The notes beneath the pieces were generated by a model that made no database searches, was not told the DNA's origin, and worked only from the letters and a program-made list of their open reading frames with translations. Source: Bacillota bacterium (lineage in GTDB: Bacteria; Bacillota; Negativicutes; Sporomusales; CTSoil-080). From it: a stretch of DNA of 43,145 bases. Each line of letters opens with the position of its first letter. Position 1 is the first letter of the stretch. Positions 24,265 through 33,644 of the stretch are shown here, piece after piece. The stretch covers positions 1-43,145 of the forward strand of contig JAGGAC010000055.1 of the NCBI GenBank assembly GCA_017889635.1, read 5' to 3'. The translations under genes and the position numbers were made by a program.

Positions 24265-25053
24265 ATGGACATTTTAGTATGCATTAAACAAGTACCAGAA
24301 ACTTCAAAAGTTGAGGTTGATCCAGTAACCGGAGTATTAAAGCGCGACGGGGTGGATTCAAAAATGAATCCATATGACTTATATGCTCTTGAAACAGCTT
24401 TAAGGATACGAGAGAAAGTGGGCGGGACAGTAAAGGTCATAAGTATGGGACCACCACAAGCAAGCGAAGTAATAAAAGAAGCGTATATGATGGGGGCAGA
24501 TGAAGGGGTGCTGCTTTCTGATCGAAAATTCGCCGGGGCGGATGTCTTAGCTACTTCTTATACAATATCGCAAGGTGTTCGTCAAATGGGCAATATCGAC
24601 TTAATACTATGTGGCAAACAAACAACGGATGGTGATACCGCGCAAGTAGGACCTGAGATGGCTGAATACCTGGGAATGCCGCATATAGCGAATGTAATTA
24701 AAATTGAAGCAATAAAAGCAAGCTCTATGGTAGTAGAAATGGACATGCCTAATACGATTGAATTAGCAGAAATAAAATTTCCCTGTTTACTTACGGTTGA
24801 AAAGGATATCTATCAACCAAGACTGCCATCATATAAGAAAAAACTGGAGACTAAGGATCGGGAAGTTAAAGTGTTAAGTTTCAAAGACTTTGAGGATCAA
24901 AATGAAAAAAGATATGGCTTGAATGGATCGCCGACGCAGGTTGAAAGAATTTTTCCGCCAGCAGTAAACACAGATAAAGAGATCTGGAATGGCAGTGGCG
25001 CAGAATTAGCAGAACGGTTGACTGCTAAACTTAAAGAATTAAAATTTGCTTAA
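24265..25053 (+). CDS. lctB: Electron transfer flavoprotein beta subunit of lactate dehydrogenase complex (LctB/EtfB)
   Basis: ATG 24265 follows GGGGGAA; the ATG at 24223 has no ribosome site. The 262-residue protein begins [20 protein letters not shown], the EtfB signature, and carries [20 protein letters not shown], the nucleotide-binding segment of bifurcating Etf proteins. In Acetobacterium woodii LctBCD, Etf and a GlcD-type dehydrogenase couple lactate oxidation with NAD+ to ferredoxin oxidation (flavin-based electron confurcation). The order etfB-etfA-lctD matches. Cytosolic. Confidence 0.85.
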   Translation: MDILVCIKQVPETSKVEVDPVTGVLKRDGVDSKMNPYDLYALETALRIREKVGGTVKVISMGPPQASEVIKEAYMMGADEGVLLSDRKFAGADVLATSYTISQGVRQMGNIDLILCGKQTTDGDTAQVGPEMAEYLGMPHIANVIKIEAIKASSMVVEMDMPNTIELAEIKFPCLLTVEKDIYQPRLPSYKKKLETKDREVKVLSFKDFEDQNEKRYGLNGSPTQVERIFPPAVNTDKEIWNGSGAELAERLTAKLKELKFA

Positions 25054-25129
25054 TTTAAAAACTGAGTAAAATAGAGCGCTCAAAACCCGTTTTTATGGTG
25101 AGAGGTTTTTATATATAGGGGGAAAGAAA

Positions 25130-26329
25130 ATGGGAAGATTAGTTGTAAATCAAGATAAAGTTAATGCAGCAAATATTGATGAGTTGGTAAAAATATGTCC
25201 CTTTGGCGCAATAGAAAACAATGGCGGAAAAATTGAAGTAAATGCAGCCTGTAAAATGTGCAAGCTTTGCGTAAAAAAAGGTCCCACCGGGGTCATGGAA
25301 TTTGTGGAAGAGGAAGTTGAAGAAATAGATAAGAGCGCGTGGAATGGGGTGGCGGTTTACGTAGATCATGTAGACGGCGACATACACCCTGTTACCTTTG
25401 AACTTATAGGAAAAGCAAGAGAATTAGCTGATAAGGTAAAACATCCTGTATACGCAGTGTTTGTCGGGCATAATATTGCGGATAAAGCGAAAGAAATGCT
25501 GCATTATGGGGTGGATGAAGTTTTCGTATATGATCATGAAGAGCTGAAAGATTTTAGAATAGAACCGTATACAGCAGCTTTGGAAGCTTTTATAAATAAA
25601 GTTAAGCCTTCAACATTGCTGGTTGGCGCTACAACCATAGGAAGGTCCTTAGCACCGAGAATAGCAGCAAGATTTAAGACTGGGCTCACTGCAGACTGTA
25701 CAGTGCTGGATATGAAAGATAACACCGACTTAGTACAAATAAGGCCGGCGTTCGGTGGCAATATAATGGCTCAAATAATAAATCCTAACAATCGGCCACA
25801 GCTTGCGACAGTAAGATATAAGGTAATGAACGCGCCGGCGAGAATGGCTGTAGCAGCAGGCAAGATAACGGTCTGTGAAATGGCTGCAGACAAATTAATT
25901 TCAGCGATAAATGTATTAAAGGTGACCGAAAAAGAAGTTGAAGCAAGCATTTCTGATGCTGAAGTAATCGTAGCGGTTGGCAGAGGGATAAAATCCGAAA
26001 AAGACTTAGCGATGGTAAAAGAGCTGGCAGATTTGATTGGTGCACAGTTAGCGGTAACTAGACCGTTGATTGAAGCCGGGTGGGCTGATGCCAAGCGTCA
26101 AATAGGATTAAGCGGCAGAACAGTAAAACCAAAATTAATCATCACTTGCGGAATATCTGGAGCTGTTCAATTTACAGCAGGAATGAATAATTCTGACTGC
26201 ATAGTAGCTATCAATCAAGATTCACGGGCTTCTATCTTTAATGTTGCGCACTATGGCATCGTGGGAGATCTTTACGAAGTGCTTCCAAGATTAATCAGCA
26301 ATATAAAGGAAGGAAAAGCAATTGCCTAA
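25130..26329 (+). CDS. lctC: Electron transfer flavoprotein alpha subunit with ferredoxin-like domain (LctC/EtfA)
   Basis: The 399-residue protein has an N-terminal Fe-S extension (about residues 1-65) with Cys23 (KICPFGAI) and Cys41/44/47 (ACKMCKLCVKKGP), suited to one 4Fe-4S cluster, as in LctC. The EtfA domain follows: a Rossmann-like half (PVYAVFVGHNIADKAKEML) and the FAD-binding C-terminus (AVGRGIKSEKDLAMVKELAD, SGAVQFTAGMNNSDCIVAIN). It partners EtfB and the GlcD-like dehydrogenase. A GGGGGAAAG site precedes the ATG. The Cys-containing extension supports ferredoxin coupling. Confidence 0.9.
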   Translation: MGRLVVNQDKVNAANIDELVKICPFGAIENNGGKIEVNAACKMCKLCVKKGPTGVMEFVEEEVEEIDKSAWNGVAVYVDHVDGDIHPVTFELIGKARELADKVKHPVYAVFVGHNIADKAKEMLHYGVDEVFVYDHEELKDFRIEPYTAALEAFINKVKPSTLLVGATTIGRSLAPRIAARFKTGLTADCTVLDMKDNTDLVQIRPAFGGNIMAQIINPNNRPQLATVRYKVMNAPARMAVAAGKITVCEMAADKLISAINVLKVTEKEVEASISDAEVIVAVGRGIKSEKDLAMVKELADLIGAQLAVTRPLIEAGWADAKRQIGLSGRTVKPKLIITCGISGAVQFTAGMNNSDCIVAINQDSRASIFNVAHYGIVGDLYEVLPRLISNIKEGKAIA

Positions 26330-26392
26330 TTGTGTTGTGCAGAACTGTCCGAAAAATTATAGCAATAACATAACAAGTTGGAGGTAAGTAAA

Positions 26393-27808
26393 ATGGTAAG
26401 CAATTGTCAGCAAGAATATAAAAAATTAGACCAAAGCGATGTTGGCTTTTTAATAAAAGTGCTTGGTGCAGACAGGGTACATTTCGGTGAGGATATAAAT
26501 GAGGACTATAGCCATGATGAATTAGGCGGAATAAGCAAAATGCCGGAAGCGGTAGTTGAAGTTTTAAGTACAGAAGAAGTGGCAAAGATAATGACTTATG
26601 CTTATGAAAATAACATTCCGGTAGTGGCAAGAGGATCGGGAACTGGACTTGTTGGAGCGTCGGTTCCGATTCATGGCGGCATAATGATTGATTTGACGAA
26701 AATGAATAACATACTTGAAATTGATGAAGAAAACTTGACTTTAACGGTAGAGCCCGGCGTTTTATTGATGGAGATAGGCAAGTTTGTCGAAGGGTATGAT
26801 TTATTTTATCCACCAGATCCAGGCGAGAAGTCGGCTACAATAGGTGGAAATATTAACACCAATGCTGGTGGCATGCGAGCTGTAAAGTATGGCGTTACTA
26901 GGGATTATGTGCGGGGTCTAACTGTGGTGCTTCCTACAGGGAAGGTTATCGAGGTTGGCGGCAAGGTTGTTAAGAATAGCTCCGGCTACAGTATAAAAGA
27001 TCTGATCTGCGGTTCGGAAGGAACTCTGGGGATAATAACCAAGGCGGTTTTAAAGTTGTTGCCGTTGCCGAAAAAGGCAATTAGTCTTTTAATTCCGTTC
27101 CCAAATCTGGAATTGGCGATAAACACAGTGCCTAAGATCATAAAGTCAAAATCTATACCGACAGCTATCGAGTTTATGCAAAGAGAAGTCATCATTGCGG
27201 CTGAAGAGTTTCTTGGTAAGAAATTCCCGGATAACTCATCGGATGCATACTTGCTGTTAACTTTCGATGGCAACAGCAAAGAGGATATAGAAAAAGCCTA
27301 TGACCGAGTTGCTAAAATCTGTTTGGATGAAGGGGCCTTGGATGTTTACATTGTCGATACCGATGAACGAAAAGAAGCTGTATGGTCGGCAAGGGGAGCA
27401 TTTTTAGAAGCTGTTAAAGCCACAACAACAGAAATGGATGAGTGTGATGTTGTTGTTCCCAGAAACAAGGTAGCAGAGTTTGTTAAATATACAGACGAAT
27501 TGCAAAAACAGTTTAATATAAGAGTTAGAAGTTTTGGTCATGCCGGCGATGGAAATCTGCATGTGTATGTATTAAGAGATGATTTGGCACAAGAACAATG
27601 GCAAAAGAAATTAAGCGCCGTATTTGACTGTATGTATAAAAAGTCTGTTGAATTAAATGGGCTAGTATCAGGAGAACATGGAATAGGCTATGCTAAGAAG
27701 TCTTATTTGTTTGAGCAGCTTAGTAATGACTCCATAGAGCTGATGCGAAATATTAAAGCAGCTTTTGATCCAAAGAATATTTTAAATCCAGGCAAGGTCT
27801 GTCAGTGA
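26393..27808 (+). CDS. lctD: FAD-linked lactate dehydrogenase, GlcD family (LctD)
   Basis: ATG 26393 lies eight bases after GGAGG; the upstream TTG at 26378 overlaps the ribosome site. The 471-residue enzyme has the VAO-type FAD domain ([40 protein letters not shown]) and the FAD-oxidase C-terminal domain ([29 protein letters not shown]). Glycolate oxidase GlcD and lactate dehydrogenases share this layout; the adjacent Etf subunits and lactate permease identify lactate as the likely substrate. It feeds electrons to EtfAB for NAD+ reduction driven by reduced ferredoxin. Confidence 0.85.
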   Translation: MVSNCQQEYKKLDQSDVGFLIKVLGADRVHFGEDINEDYSHDELGGISKMPEAVVEVLSTEEVAKIMTYAYENNIPVVARGSGTGLVGASVPIHGGIMIDLTKMNNILEIDEENLTLTVEPGVLLMEIGKFVEGYDLFYPPDPGEKSATIGGNINTNAGGMRAVKYGVTRDYVRGLTVVLPTGKVIEVGGKVVKNSSGYSIKDLICGSEGTLGIITKAVLKLLPLPKKAISLLIPFPNLELAINTVPKIIKSKSIPTAIEFMQREVIIAAEEFLGKKFPDNSSDAYLLLTFDGNSKEDIEKAYDRVAKICLDEGALDVYIVDTDERKEAVWSARGAFLEAVKATTTEMDECDVVVPRNKVAEFVKYTDELQKQFNIRVRSFGHAGDGNLHVYVLRDDLAQEQWQKKLSAVFDCMYKKSVELNGLVSGEHGIGYAKKSYLFEQLSNDSIELMRNIKAAFDPKNILNPGKVCQ

Positions 27809-27963
27809 TATAAAATGAGCACGAGAAAACGGCAATTGGGGGTTCAGGGCTGAAACTGTGATTTCAGGCAGGCGAAATGCATTCGGAAATTGAATAATAA
27901 TAAGATCTAGCGCGAGCTATAATCAGTATATTATGCTCATCATTAAGAAGGTGTTGGTTAGCT

Positions 27964-28671
27964 ATGGAGTTTATGCCGGTTGTTTCGACTAAGCTTTACA
28001 AGCAAGTCATCGAGCAAATTAAGCGAATGATCTTTAATAAGACCTTAAAGAAGGGTGATAAGCTGCCTCCTGAAAGAGATATGGCAGTAATGTTTGGTGT
28101 CAGCCGGACAGCTATACGTGAAGCCATGCGCTCTTTGGAAATGGTGGGTCTTACTGAAAGTCGCCAAGGCGAGGGGAACTTTATTGTTTCTTCTTTTTCC
28201 GAAAATAAGATTTTTGAGCCGCTTTCCCTGATTTTCATGTTGGAAGATAATGCCGTTGAGTTAATTAATGTCCGGTCGATGCTGGAAATAGAATGTGCTG
28301 GTCTGGCGGCAAAGGCCATTACTCCGCAAGAACTTGAGGAGCTTTATGGTTATAAACAGTTGTTGATAGGGGAATATGAGGGTTTAGCAACAGATGAGGC
28401 GGATTACATGTATCATTCCCTTATTGCCAAGGCTAGTCATAATACTTTGCTGTATCAAATGTATTCTTCTATTCATGAGGTTGTTTGTAACCATATTGTG
28501 AATATGCGGCAAATGATTCTCCAAGATTCCAATAATGCAGCAATACTAGCCGAGCAGCATAGCCAGGTTTATGAAGCTATTGCTAAGCATGAATGTGACC
28601 AAGCACGGCAGACTATGCGTATTCACATGAATTATATTTATGATCAGCTTTGTTTAAAACTTAAGGGATGA
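27964..28671 (+). CDS. GntR/FadR-family regulator of lactate utilisation
   Basis: The 235-residue protein has an N-terminal winged helix (KGDKLPPERDMAVMFGVSRT, AIREAMRSLEMVGLTESRQG) and a FadR-type all-helical C-terminal ligand domain (FCD), with metal-ligand-like residues around LIAKASHNTLLYQM and MRIHMNY. Being inside the lactate operon, between dehydrogenase and permease, and with TGGTNNNACCA sites upstream, it is likely the lactate-responsive repressor (LldR/LutR-like). The 155-base gap before it contains no other gene. AAGGTG precedes the ATG. Confidence 0.85.
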   Translation: MEFMPVVSTKLYKQVIEQIKRMIFNKTLKKGDKLPPERDMAVMFGVSRTAIREAMRSLEMVGLTESRQGEGNFIVSSFSENKIFEPLSLIFMLEDNAVELINVRSMLEIECAGLAAKAITPQELEELYGYKQLLIGEYEGLATDEADYMYHSLIAKASHNTLLYQMYSSIHEVVCNHIVNMRQMILQDSNNAAILAEQHSQVYEAIAKHECDQARQTMRIHMNYIYDQLCLKLKG

Positions 28672-28731
28672 TATTAATTATCCGGGGACATACAATAAGC
28701 GTTGCGCTTAAAAAGTATAGAGGTGATAAAA

Positions 28732-30300
28732 ATGTGGGAAGTGATTACTAGCCCATATGGCATGTTCATGTCAGCACTGTTGGCATTTATTCCGCTATTA
28801 TGGCTGCTGATTAGTTTAGGTGTTTTAAAAATGGCTGCTTATAAAGCCTGTATCATTGCGCTTGTCCTAAGTTTCGTTATTGCTATAGCAGGATGGGGAA
28901 TGCCGCTTATTTTATCAATAAAGGCTGCGGTTGAAGGGATAGTTTTGGCTTTGTGGCCTATTATTTGGGTAATACTTGCGGCAATTTTTACTTACAATGT
29001 GACATTGAAGACAGGGGCCATGGAAACTATCAAAGGCTATATGGGAAGCTTTTCCGGAGATCGCCGTGTTCAGGCGCTGCTTATCGCCTGGGGGTTTGGG
29101 GGATTTTTGGAAGCTGCTGCTGGGTTTGGCACAGCGGTTGCTATTCCGGCTTCTATTCTCATTGGCCTAGGGTTTAATCCTTTTTTTGCTGCAGTCATTT
29201 GTTTGATTGCCAATACAGTTCCAGTCGCTTTTGGCGCTGTTGGAATTCCGATTACAACTTTAGCGAAGGTCGCTGATTTGGATGTCATGAGATTAACATT
29301 TGACACCGCTTTGCAGTTAACACCATTTGTTATTGTTGTTCCGTTGGCTTTAGTATTGATTATGACCAAAAGCTTATCCGGTCTGAAGGGTGTAGTTATA
29401 ACTTCGCTTGTTGCTGGCCTTGGTTTTGCTATTCCGCAGCTTTATGTTGCAAAATACATTGGGCCTGAGTTAACAGCTATTGTTGGCTCAATCGTATCGA
29501 TGCTTTGTATTGCTGTTTGGGTTAAGCTTTCGCCGCCGAAGGAAGAATGGAAGTTTTCTTTTGAAGATAAAAACGTTGTTCGCGAGAAAAAATCTGCTAC
29601 ATCGTTAAAAGAACAGGTAATTGCCTGGTCGCCTTATGCGTTGCTGTTTATTTTGATTTTGGGAACAAGCAAGTTCTTTCCGGATATTAACGCAACATTA
29701 GGTAGCGTTAAAAGTATTCTTTTCATTTACAATGGCCCTGACGGTAAGCCTATGGGTATTGATTGGCTGGTAACCCCTGGTACTTTAATAATGATTGCAG
29801 CTGTTATTGGGGGATTGCTGCAAGGCGCATCAGTTACGGCCCTTATTGAAACGTTCGGCAAAACTGTTAAGCAACTCCAGAAAACCATTATTACCATTAT
29901 GGCTATTGTTAGTATGGCGAAAATAATGGGTTACAGTGGAATGATTGCAGCTATCGCGATAGCTGTGGCAAAGGTGACAGGCAAGTTCTATCCGGTAATT
30001 GCACCGGCTATTGGTGCATTGGGAACCTTTGTAACAGGAAGCGACACCAGTGCTAATGTTCTTTTTGGCGGACTGCAGAAGAAAACGGCTCTCGCTATTG
30101 GGGCAGATCCTTCATGGATAACGGCTTCGAACACAACAGGTGCAACGGCAGGCAAAATGATTTCGCCGCAAAGTATTGCTGTAGCTTGTTCGGCAACGGG
30201 GCAGGAAGGGCAGGAAGGTTCGATACTGGCAGTAACAATCAAATATTGTATTGTCTATGTTATTCTTGTTGGTATCATGATTTATGCTTTTTCTTATTAA
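28732..30300 (+). CDS. lctP: L-lactate permease (LctP/LldP family)
   Basis: ATG 28732 (GAGGTG upstream) is preferred over the TTG at 28702. The 522-residue protein has about 12-14 membrane spans and the LctP family signatures: GGFLEAAAGFGTAVAIPASI in the first half and TGSDTSANVLFGGLQ with ISPQSIAVACSATGQEG in the second. It imports lactate with protons. It completes the lactate operon and is followed by a terminator at 30383-30424. No frameshift is seen. Confidence 0.9.
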   Translation: MWEVITSPYGMFMSALLAFIPLLWLLISLGVLKMAAYKACIIALVLSFVIAIAGWGMPLILSIKAAVEGIVLALWPIIWVILAAIFTYNVTLKTGAMETIKGYMGSFSGDRRVQALLIAWGFGGFLEAAAGFGTAVAIPASILIGLGFNPFFAAVICLIANTVPVAFGAVGIPITTLAKVADLDVMRLTFDTALQLTPFVIVVPLALVLIMTKSLSGLKGVVITSLVAGLGFAIPQLYVAKYIGPELTAIVGSIVSMLCIAVWVKLSPPKEEWKFSFEDKNVVREKKSATSLKEQVIAWSPYALLFILILGTSKFFPDINATLGSVKSILFIYNGPDGKPMGIDWLVTPGTLIMIAAVIGGLLQGASVTALIETFGKTVKQLQKTIITIMAIVSMAKIMGYSGMIAAIAIAVAKVTGKFYPVIAPAIGALGTFVTGSDTSANVLFGGLQKKTALAIGADPSWITASNTTGATAGKMISPQSIAVACSATGQEGQEGSILAVTIKYCIVYVILVGIMIYAFSY

Positions 30301-30382
30301 CGTTATGTGACAGTATATACCAATTCGCTTTTTAGGTACACCTTGTTGGTCTGCTGTTACTCAAAAATGCTAAATAGTTAAA

Positions 30383-30424
30383 AATTGATGTCCGGAACAA
30401 TAATGTTCCGGACATCAATTTTTT
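30383..30424 (+). terminator. Intrinsic terminator of the lactate operon
   Basis: AATTGATGTCCGGAACA (30383-30399) pairs with TGTTCCGGACATCAATT (30404-30420) around ATAA, ending in TTTTTT. This is a 17-base-pair stem. The rest of 30301-30543 holds no gene that I can support. Confidence 0.9.
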
Positions 30425-30543
30425 GTAAAGAACCACCAGAGAGTGAGAGGTGAAGAACTTTAGCTGGCTTAGCCTTGAAAGAGAAAATCTAGCAAAATGC
30501 AATCTGCCTTGGATCGGTTTTAGTTTTTGCACCTGAGACCGCA

Positions 30544-31350
30544 TTAGCGTTTACCGATAAAAAGCGTCCCAACGTTGCCACCTTTAATGATTTCATACAG
30601 TGCAGACGGATTTTTGCCGTTAGTAATGATAGTGTCAATTCCCTGTGCGGTTGCCAGCTTTGCTGCCTGCAGTTTTGTTTTCATACCGCCTGTACCGCGT
30701 CGAGAACCAGCTCCGCCGGCTAAAGATTGTACGCCTTCGTCTATTGTCGTAATGCGCTCGATCAATTTTGCATTAGGATGAAGGCGAGGATCACTGTCGT
30801 ATAAACCGTCAATATCGGACAGAATGATAAGTTTTTGCGCCTTGCATAATACGGCGACAACTGCGGAGAGCATATCGTTATCACCAAATAATTTGTCTTC
30901 CGACTCAATTTCGGTATAGCTAACCGAATCGTTTTCATTCACAATCGGGATAATACCCATTTCGAGCAATGCATCAAAAGTATTTGTTAGATTTTCCTTC
31001 TTTTCCTCAATTTCCATATCCTCGGCGTTCAACAAAATTTGTGCGATAGTCTTGTCGTAGTCATTGAAAAATTTGTCATATAAGTACATAATGCTGCATT
31101 GTCCCACCGCAGCAGCGGCCTGCTTCAAACGCATACTCGTTGGTCGTGTTTTCATTTGCAGCTTATTTGCGCCAACGGCAATTGCGCCGGACGACACCAA
31201 AATTATTTCATGCCCCAAGTTCTGAATATCGGACAGTATGCAGGCAATGCGGTCAAAGGAACGCAAATTACTTTTCCCTATATCATTTGTCAAGGTAGAA
31301 GTCCCAACCTTGACAACAATTCTGTTTTGATACAAACTCAATTTATTCAC
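30544..31350 (-). CDS. proB: Glutamate 5-kinase, short form without PUA domain
   Basis: The 268-residue amino-acid kinase shows IVVKVGTSTLTNDIGKSNLR, LVSSGAIAVGANKL, PIVNENDSVSYTE, LFGDNDMLSAVVA and LSDIDGLYDSDPRLHPNAK, the ordered motifs of ProB. It phosphorylates glutamate in the first step of proline synthesis. The C-terminal PUA domain of E. coli ProB is absent, as in many Firmicutes enzymes. No proA is beside it, so it is an orphan proB. GAGAAGG lies upstream of the ATG. It is divergent from the LysR gene across 195 bases. Confidence 0.9.
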   Translation of the reverse strand: MNKLSLYQNRIVVKVGTSTLTNDIGKSNLRSFDRIACILSDIQNLGHEIILVSSGAIAVGANKLQMKTRPTSMRLKQAAAAVGQCSIMYLYDKFFNDYDKTIAQILLNAEDMEIEEKKENLTNTFDALLEMGIIPIVNENDSVSYTEIESEDKLFGDNDMLSAVVAVLCKAQKLIILSDIDGLYDSDPRLHPNAKLIERITTIDEGVQSLAGGAGSRRGTGGMKTKLQAAKLATAQGIDTIITNGKNPSALYEIIKGGNVGTLFIGKR

Positions 31351-31545
31351 CTTCTCTTGCTATACTTGAATAACCGTGGGGGTGTGCGCTGAGAACGTCT
31401 GAGGATCATGGACGATTTGCGATGGTTCACTTCTTCTGATTTGAAATCTTTGTGCTTGTAGTGTATCATACTCATGTGGATTACAAAAACGAATATTTTA
31501 CATGATAAAGATGACAAAAACGGATGGTGAAAGGGCAAGTATAGT

Positions 31546-32436
31546 ATGGATATGAACATTCAAAAATTCATGGCTTTTGTCAAGACTGTCGAATATGGCA
31601 GCTTTACAAGAGCTGCAGAGGTATTGAACTATTCCCAATCCGGAATTAGTCGCATGATTAACGATTTGGAAAAGGAATGGAGCGTGTCGCTGCTTGAGCG
31701 TGGGCGCGCCGGTGTGCGCCTTACTTCCGACGGATTAAAACTGTTGCCGTTTGCTCAAAGCGTATGTAACGAATATCAGAAATTGCAGGCGCAGGTGGAC
31801 GAACTGAACGGCTTGCAATCGGGGTTACTTCGGATTGGTATATTTTCCAGCGTAGCGACCCATTGGCTTCCGAATATTATTAAAGAGTTCCAAAAGGACT
31901 ACCCCAATATTGATTACGAGCTTTTGTTGGGCGACTATATGGAAATTGAAAACTGGATTTTGGAGGGGCGCGTGGATTGTGGTTTTCTCCGGCTTCCTAC
32001 ATACCCGGAGTTTGAAACGATATTTTTAGAGCAGGATAAGCTGCTTGCTGTTTTGCCGCAAGATCATCCAATGGCTAACTGTGAACACTTTCCTGTAAAG
32101 GCGCTATGTGATTATCCTTTCATGCTATTAGAAAAAGGCGCAAAGAATGAAATATCCGAGATTTTTGAGAAGTGCAGTGTTGAACCCAAAGTGCATTTTA
32201 CGACATGGGATGATTATGCCATCATGTCAATGGTCGAAAGTGGATTGGGAATCAGTATTCTGCCAGAACTTATTTTGCAACGTATTCCATATCGAGTTGT
32301 AATAAAGGAATTGGATATACCAGCGTACCGTAAAATTGGGCTTGCAATGAAAGATAAAAAATCTGCATCGCTGGCAGTTAAAAGATTTTTGGATTATCTG
32401 CCATATAGAAACAAACCTGAGAAAGAAAGTGTGTAA
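31546..32436 (+). CDS. LysR-family transcriptional regulator
   Basis: The 296-residue protein has the LysR winged helix (MAFVKTVEYGSFTRAAEVLN, YSQSGISRMINDLE) and the periplasmic-binding-like effector domain (SGLLRIGIFSSVATHWLPNI). ATG 31546 has a weak AAAGGG site; ATG 31552 is also possible. Divergence from proB suggests that proB or a nearby gene is its target, but LysR specificity cannot be read from the sequence. The 31351-31545 gap holds the shared control region; no clear palindromic site stood out. Confidence 0.8.
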   Translation: MDMNIQKFMAFVKTVEYGSFTRAAEVLNYSQSGISRMINDLEKEWSVSLLERGRAGVRLTSDGLKLLPFAQSVCNEYQKLQAQVDELNGLQSGLLRIGIFSSVATHWLPNIIKEFQKDYPNIDYELLLGDYMEIENWILEGRVDCGFLRLPTYPEFETIFLEQDKLLAVLPQDHPMANCEHFPVKALCDYPFMLLEKGAKNEISEIFEKCSVEPKVHFTTWDDYAIMSMVESGLGISILPELILQRIPYRVVIKELDIPAYRKIGLAMKDKKSASLAVKRFLDYLPYRNKPEKESV

Positions 32437-32511
32437 CATCAAAGGTTCGGCAGGTTTTTATAAAATTGATCTTGCCTATGGGCAGGATATTGAATAGTGT
32501 AAGAGGTTATA

Positions 32512-32550
32512 AAAGTGCTCCAGCCCGTGATATATGGGTTGGAGCACTTT
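32512..32550 (+). terminator. Intrinsic terminator after the LysR gene
   Basis: AAAGTGCTCCAGCCC (32512-32526) pairs with GGGTTGGAGCACTTT (32536-32550) around a loop of about nine bases. A-rich and T-rich flanks could make it work on both strands. Confidence 0.7.
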
Positions 32551-32591
32551 AGTAATTTGGCAATTCACTTTTAAAAACGATTTGAATATCA

Positions 32592-32712
32592 TATTTTATC
32601 CGATGAATTAGCCGTTCTAATACTCCATCCTCTACAGGCTGGAGTAAAGAACAGTTAATTCGACTAAAATTCAGATGTGGTTAAAACCCCACCTGAATTA
32701 AGTCTCATTTAT
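32592..32712. repeat. Double-hairpin repeat, possible non-autonomous IS200/IS605-type element or its RNA
   Basis: A long imperfect hairpin (GAATTAGCCGTTCTAATACT at about 32605-32624 against AGTAAAGAACAGTTAATTC) is followed directly by a second hairpin, GACT-AA-AATTCAG...CTGAATT-A-AGTC (32662-32704). Together they fill the gap before the BKACE operon; no ORF is present. Long palindromic non-coding units of this size resemble IS200/IS605 ends, PATE elements or TnpB guide RNAs. No transposase is nearby. The function is undetermined. Confidence 0.45.
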
Positions 32713-32767
32713 AAATATTTCTGTTCTTGTTTAGTTGTGTATTGGTACCATGATCTTGGGGGTAATT

Positions 32768-33604
32768 ATGAAAAAACTTATTATCAATTTTGCACCAACT
32801 GGAATGGTTCCTACCAAAGAAATGACTCCTTACGTACCCATCAGTACACAAGAAATTGTAGATAATGTTGTCCAATGTGAAAAAATGGGAGTATCGATGG
32901 TACATTTGCATGCTAGGGATACTGATGGATTACCTACATATAAAAAAGAAGTTTACAGTGATATTATTTTGGGAATTCGGGAAAAGTGTCCAGACATTGT
33001 AATTACTGTTTCAACAAGTGGACGGAATTATTCTGAGTTTGACAAACGCTCGGAAGTGCTAACCATTGAAGGCGATGCCAAGCCGGATATGGCCAGTCTG
33101 ACTTTAAGTTCACTTAACTTTGCTTATACGGTGAGTGTTAATAGTCCGCAGACTATTATTGCATTGGCAAGAATGATGAAGGAAAGAGGAATCAAGGCGG
33201 AATTGGAAGTTTTCGATTTGGGAATGGTCAACTTTGCTAAGTATTTGATTAATAAAGGGCTGGTAACCCCCCCTTTTTATTTCAATATTATTCTTGGCAA
33301 TGTTGCAAGTGCTCAAGCGACTTTACTTCATGCTGGATTGATCATTGCGGATCTGCCAAGTAATTCATATTATTCGTTAACAGGTATCGGCATCAATCAA
33401 AAATTGATGAATGCGCTTGCGGTTGTTTCGGCAGATGGTGTTCGTGTCGGCCTTGAGGATAATATCTGGGCTGACGAATGCCTACAAAGGTTCGCTACTA
33501 ACCAGTCAAATGTTGAATTTGTTACCGGGCTGGCAAAGGTATTGGAGCGTCCAATTGCCACTTCCTGCGATGTTAGAATGATGCTGCAACTTGATGGTAA
33601 GTAA
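32768..33604 (+). CDS. BKACE-family enzyme (beta-keto acid cleavage enzyme, DUF849)
   Basis: ATG 32768 follows GGGGG; the in-frame GTG 32735 adds an unsupported lead. The 278-residue TIM-barrel protein has the family motifs: INFAPTGMVPTKEMTPYVPI, SMVHLHARDTDGLPTYKKE with the zinc-binding HxH, TVSTSGR, and GVRVGLEDNIWADE. BKACE enzymes condense a beta-keto acid with acetyl-CoA to give acetoacetate and a new CoA ester. It leads a sugar-modification operon (gap of 40 bases to the aminotransferase), so it may supply an acyl-CoA or an unusual substituent. The substrate is unknown. Confidence 0.85.
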   Translation: MKKLIINFAPTGMVPTKEMTPYVPISTQEIVDNVVQCEKMGVSMVHLHARDTDGLPTYKKEVYSDIILGIREKCPDIVITVSTSGRNYSEFDKRSEVLTIEGDAKPDMASLTLSSLNFAYTVSVNSPQTIIALARMMKERGIKAELEVFDLGMVNFAKYLINKGLVTPPFYFNIILGNVASAQATLLHAGLIIADLPSNSYYSLTGIGINQKLMNALAVVSADGVRVGLEDNIWADECLQRFATNQSNVEFVTGLAKVLERPIATSCDVRMMLQLDGK

Positions 33605-33644
33605 GAAGCTGAAGGTTTTGTTATCTTAATGGAGGTAGATTACA

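Noticed and set aside
30332-30544. 70-residue minus-strand ORF between lctP and proB
   Set aside because: It spans the terminator hairpin and has no ribosome site or recognisable protein character.
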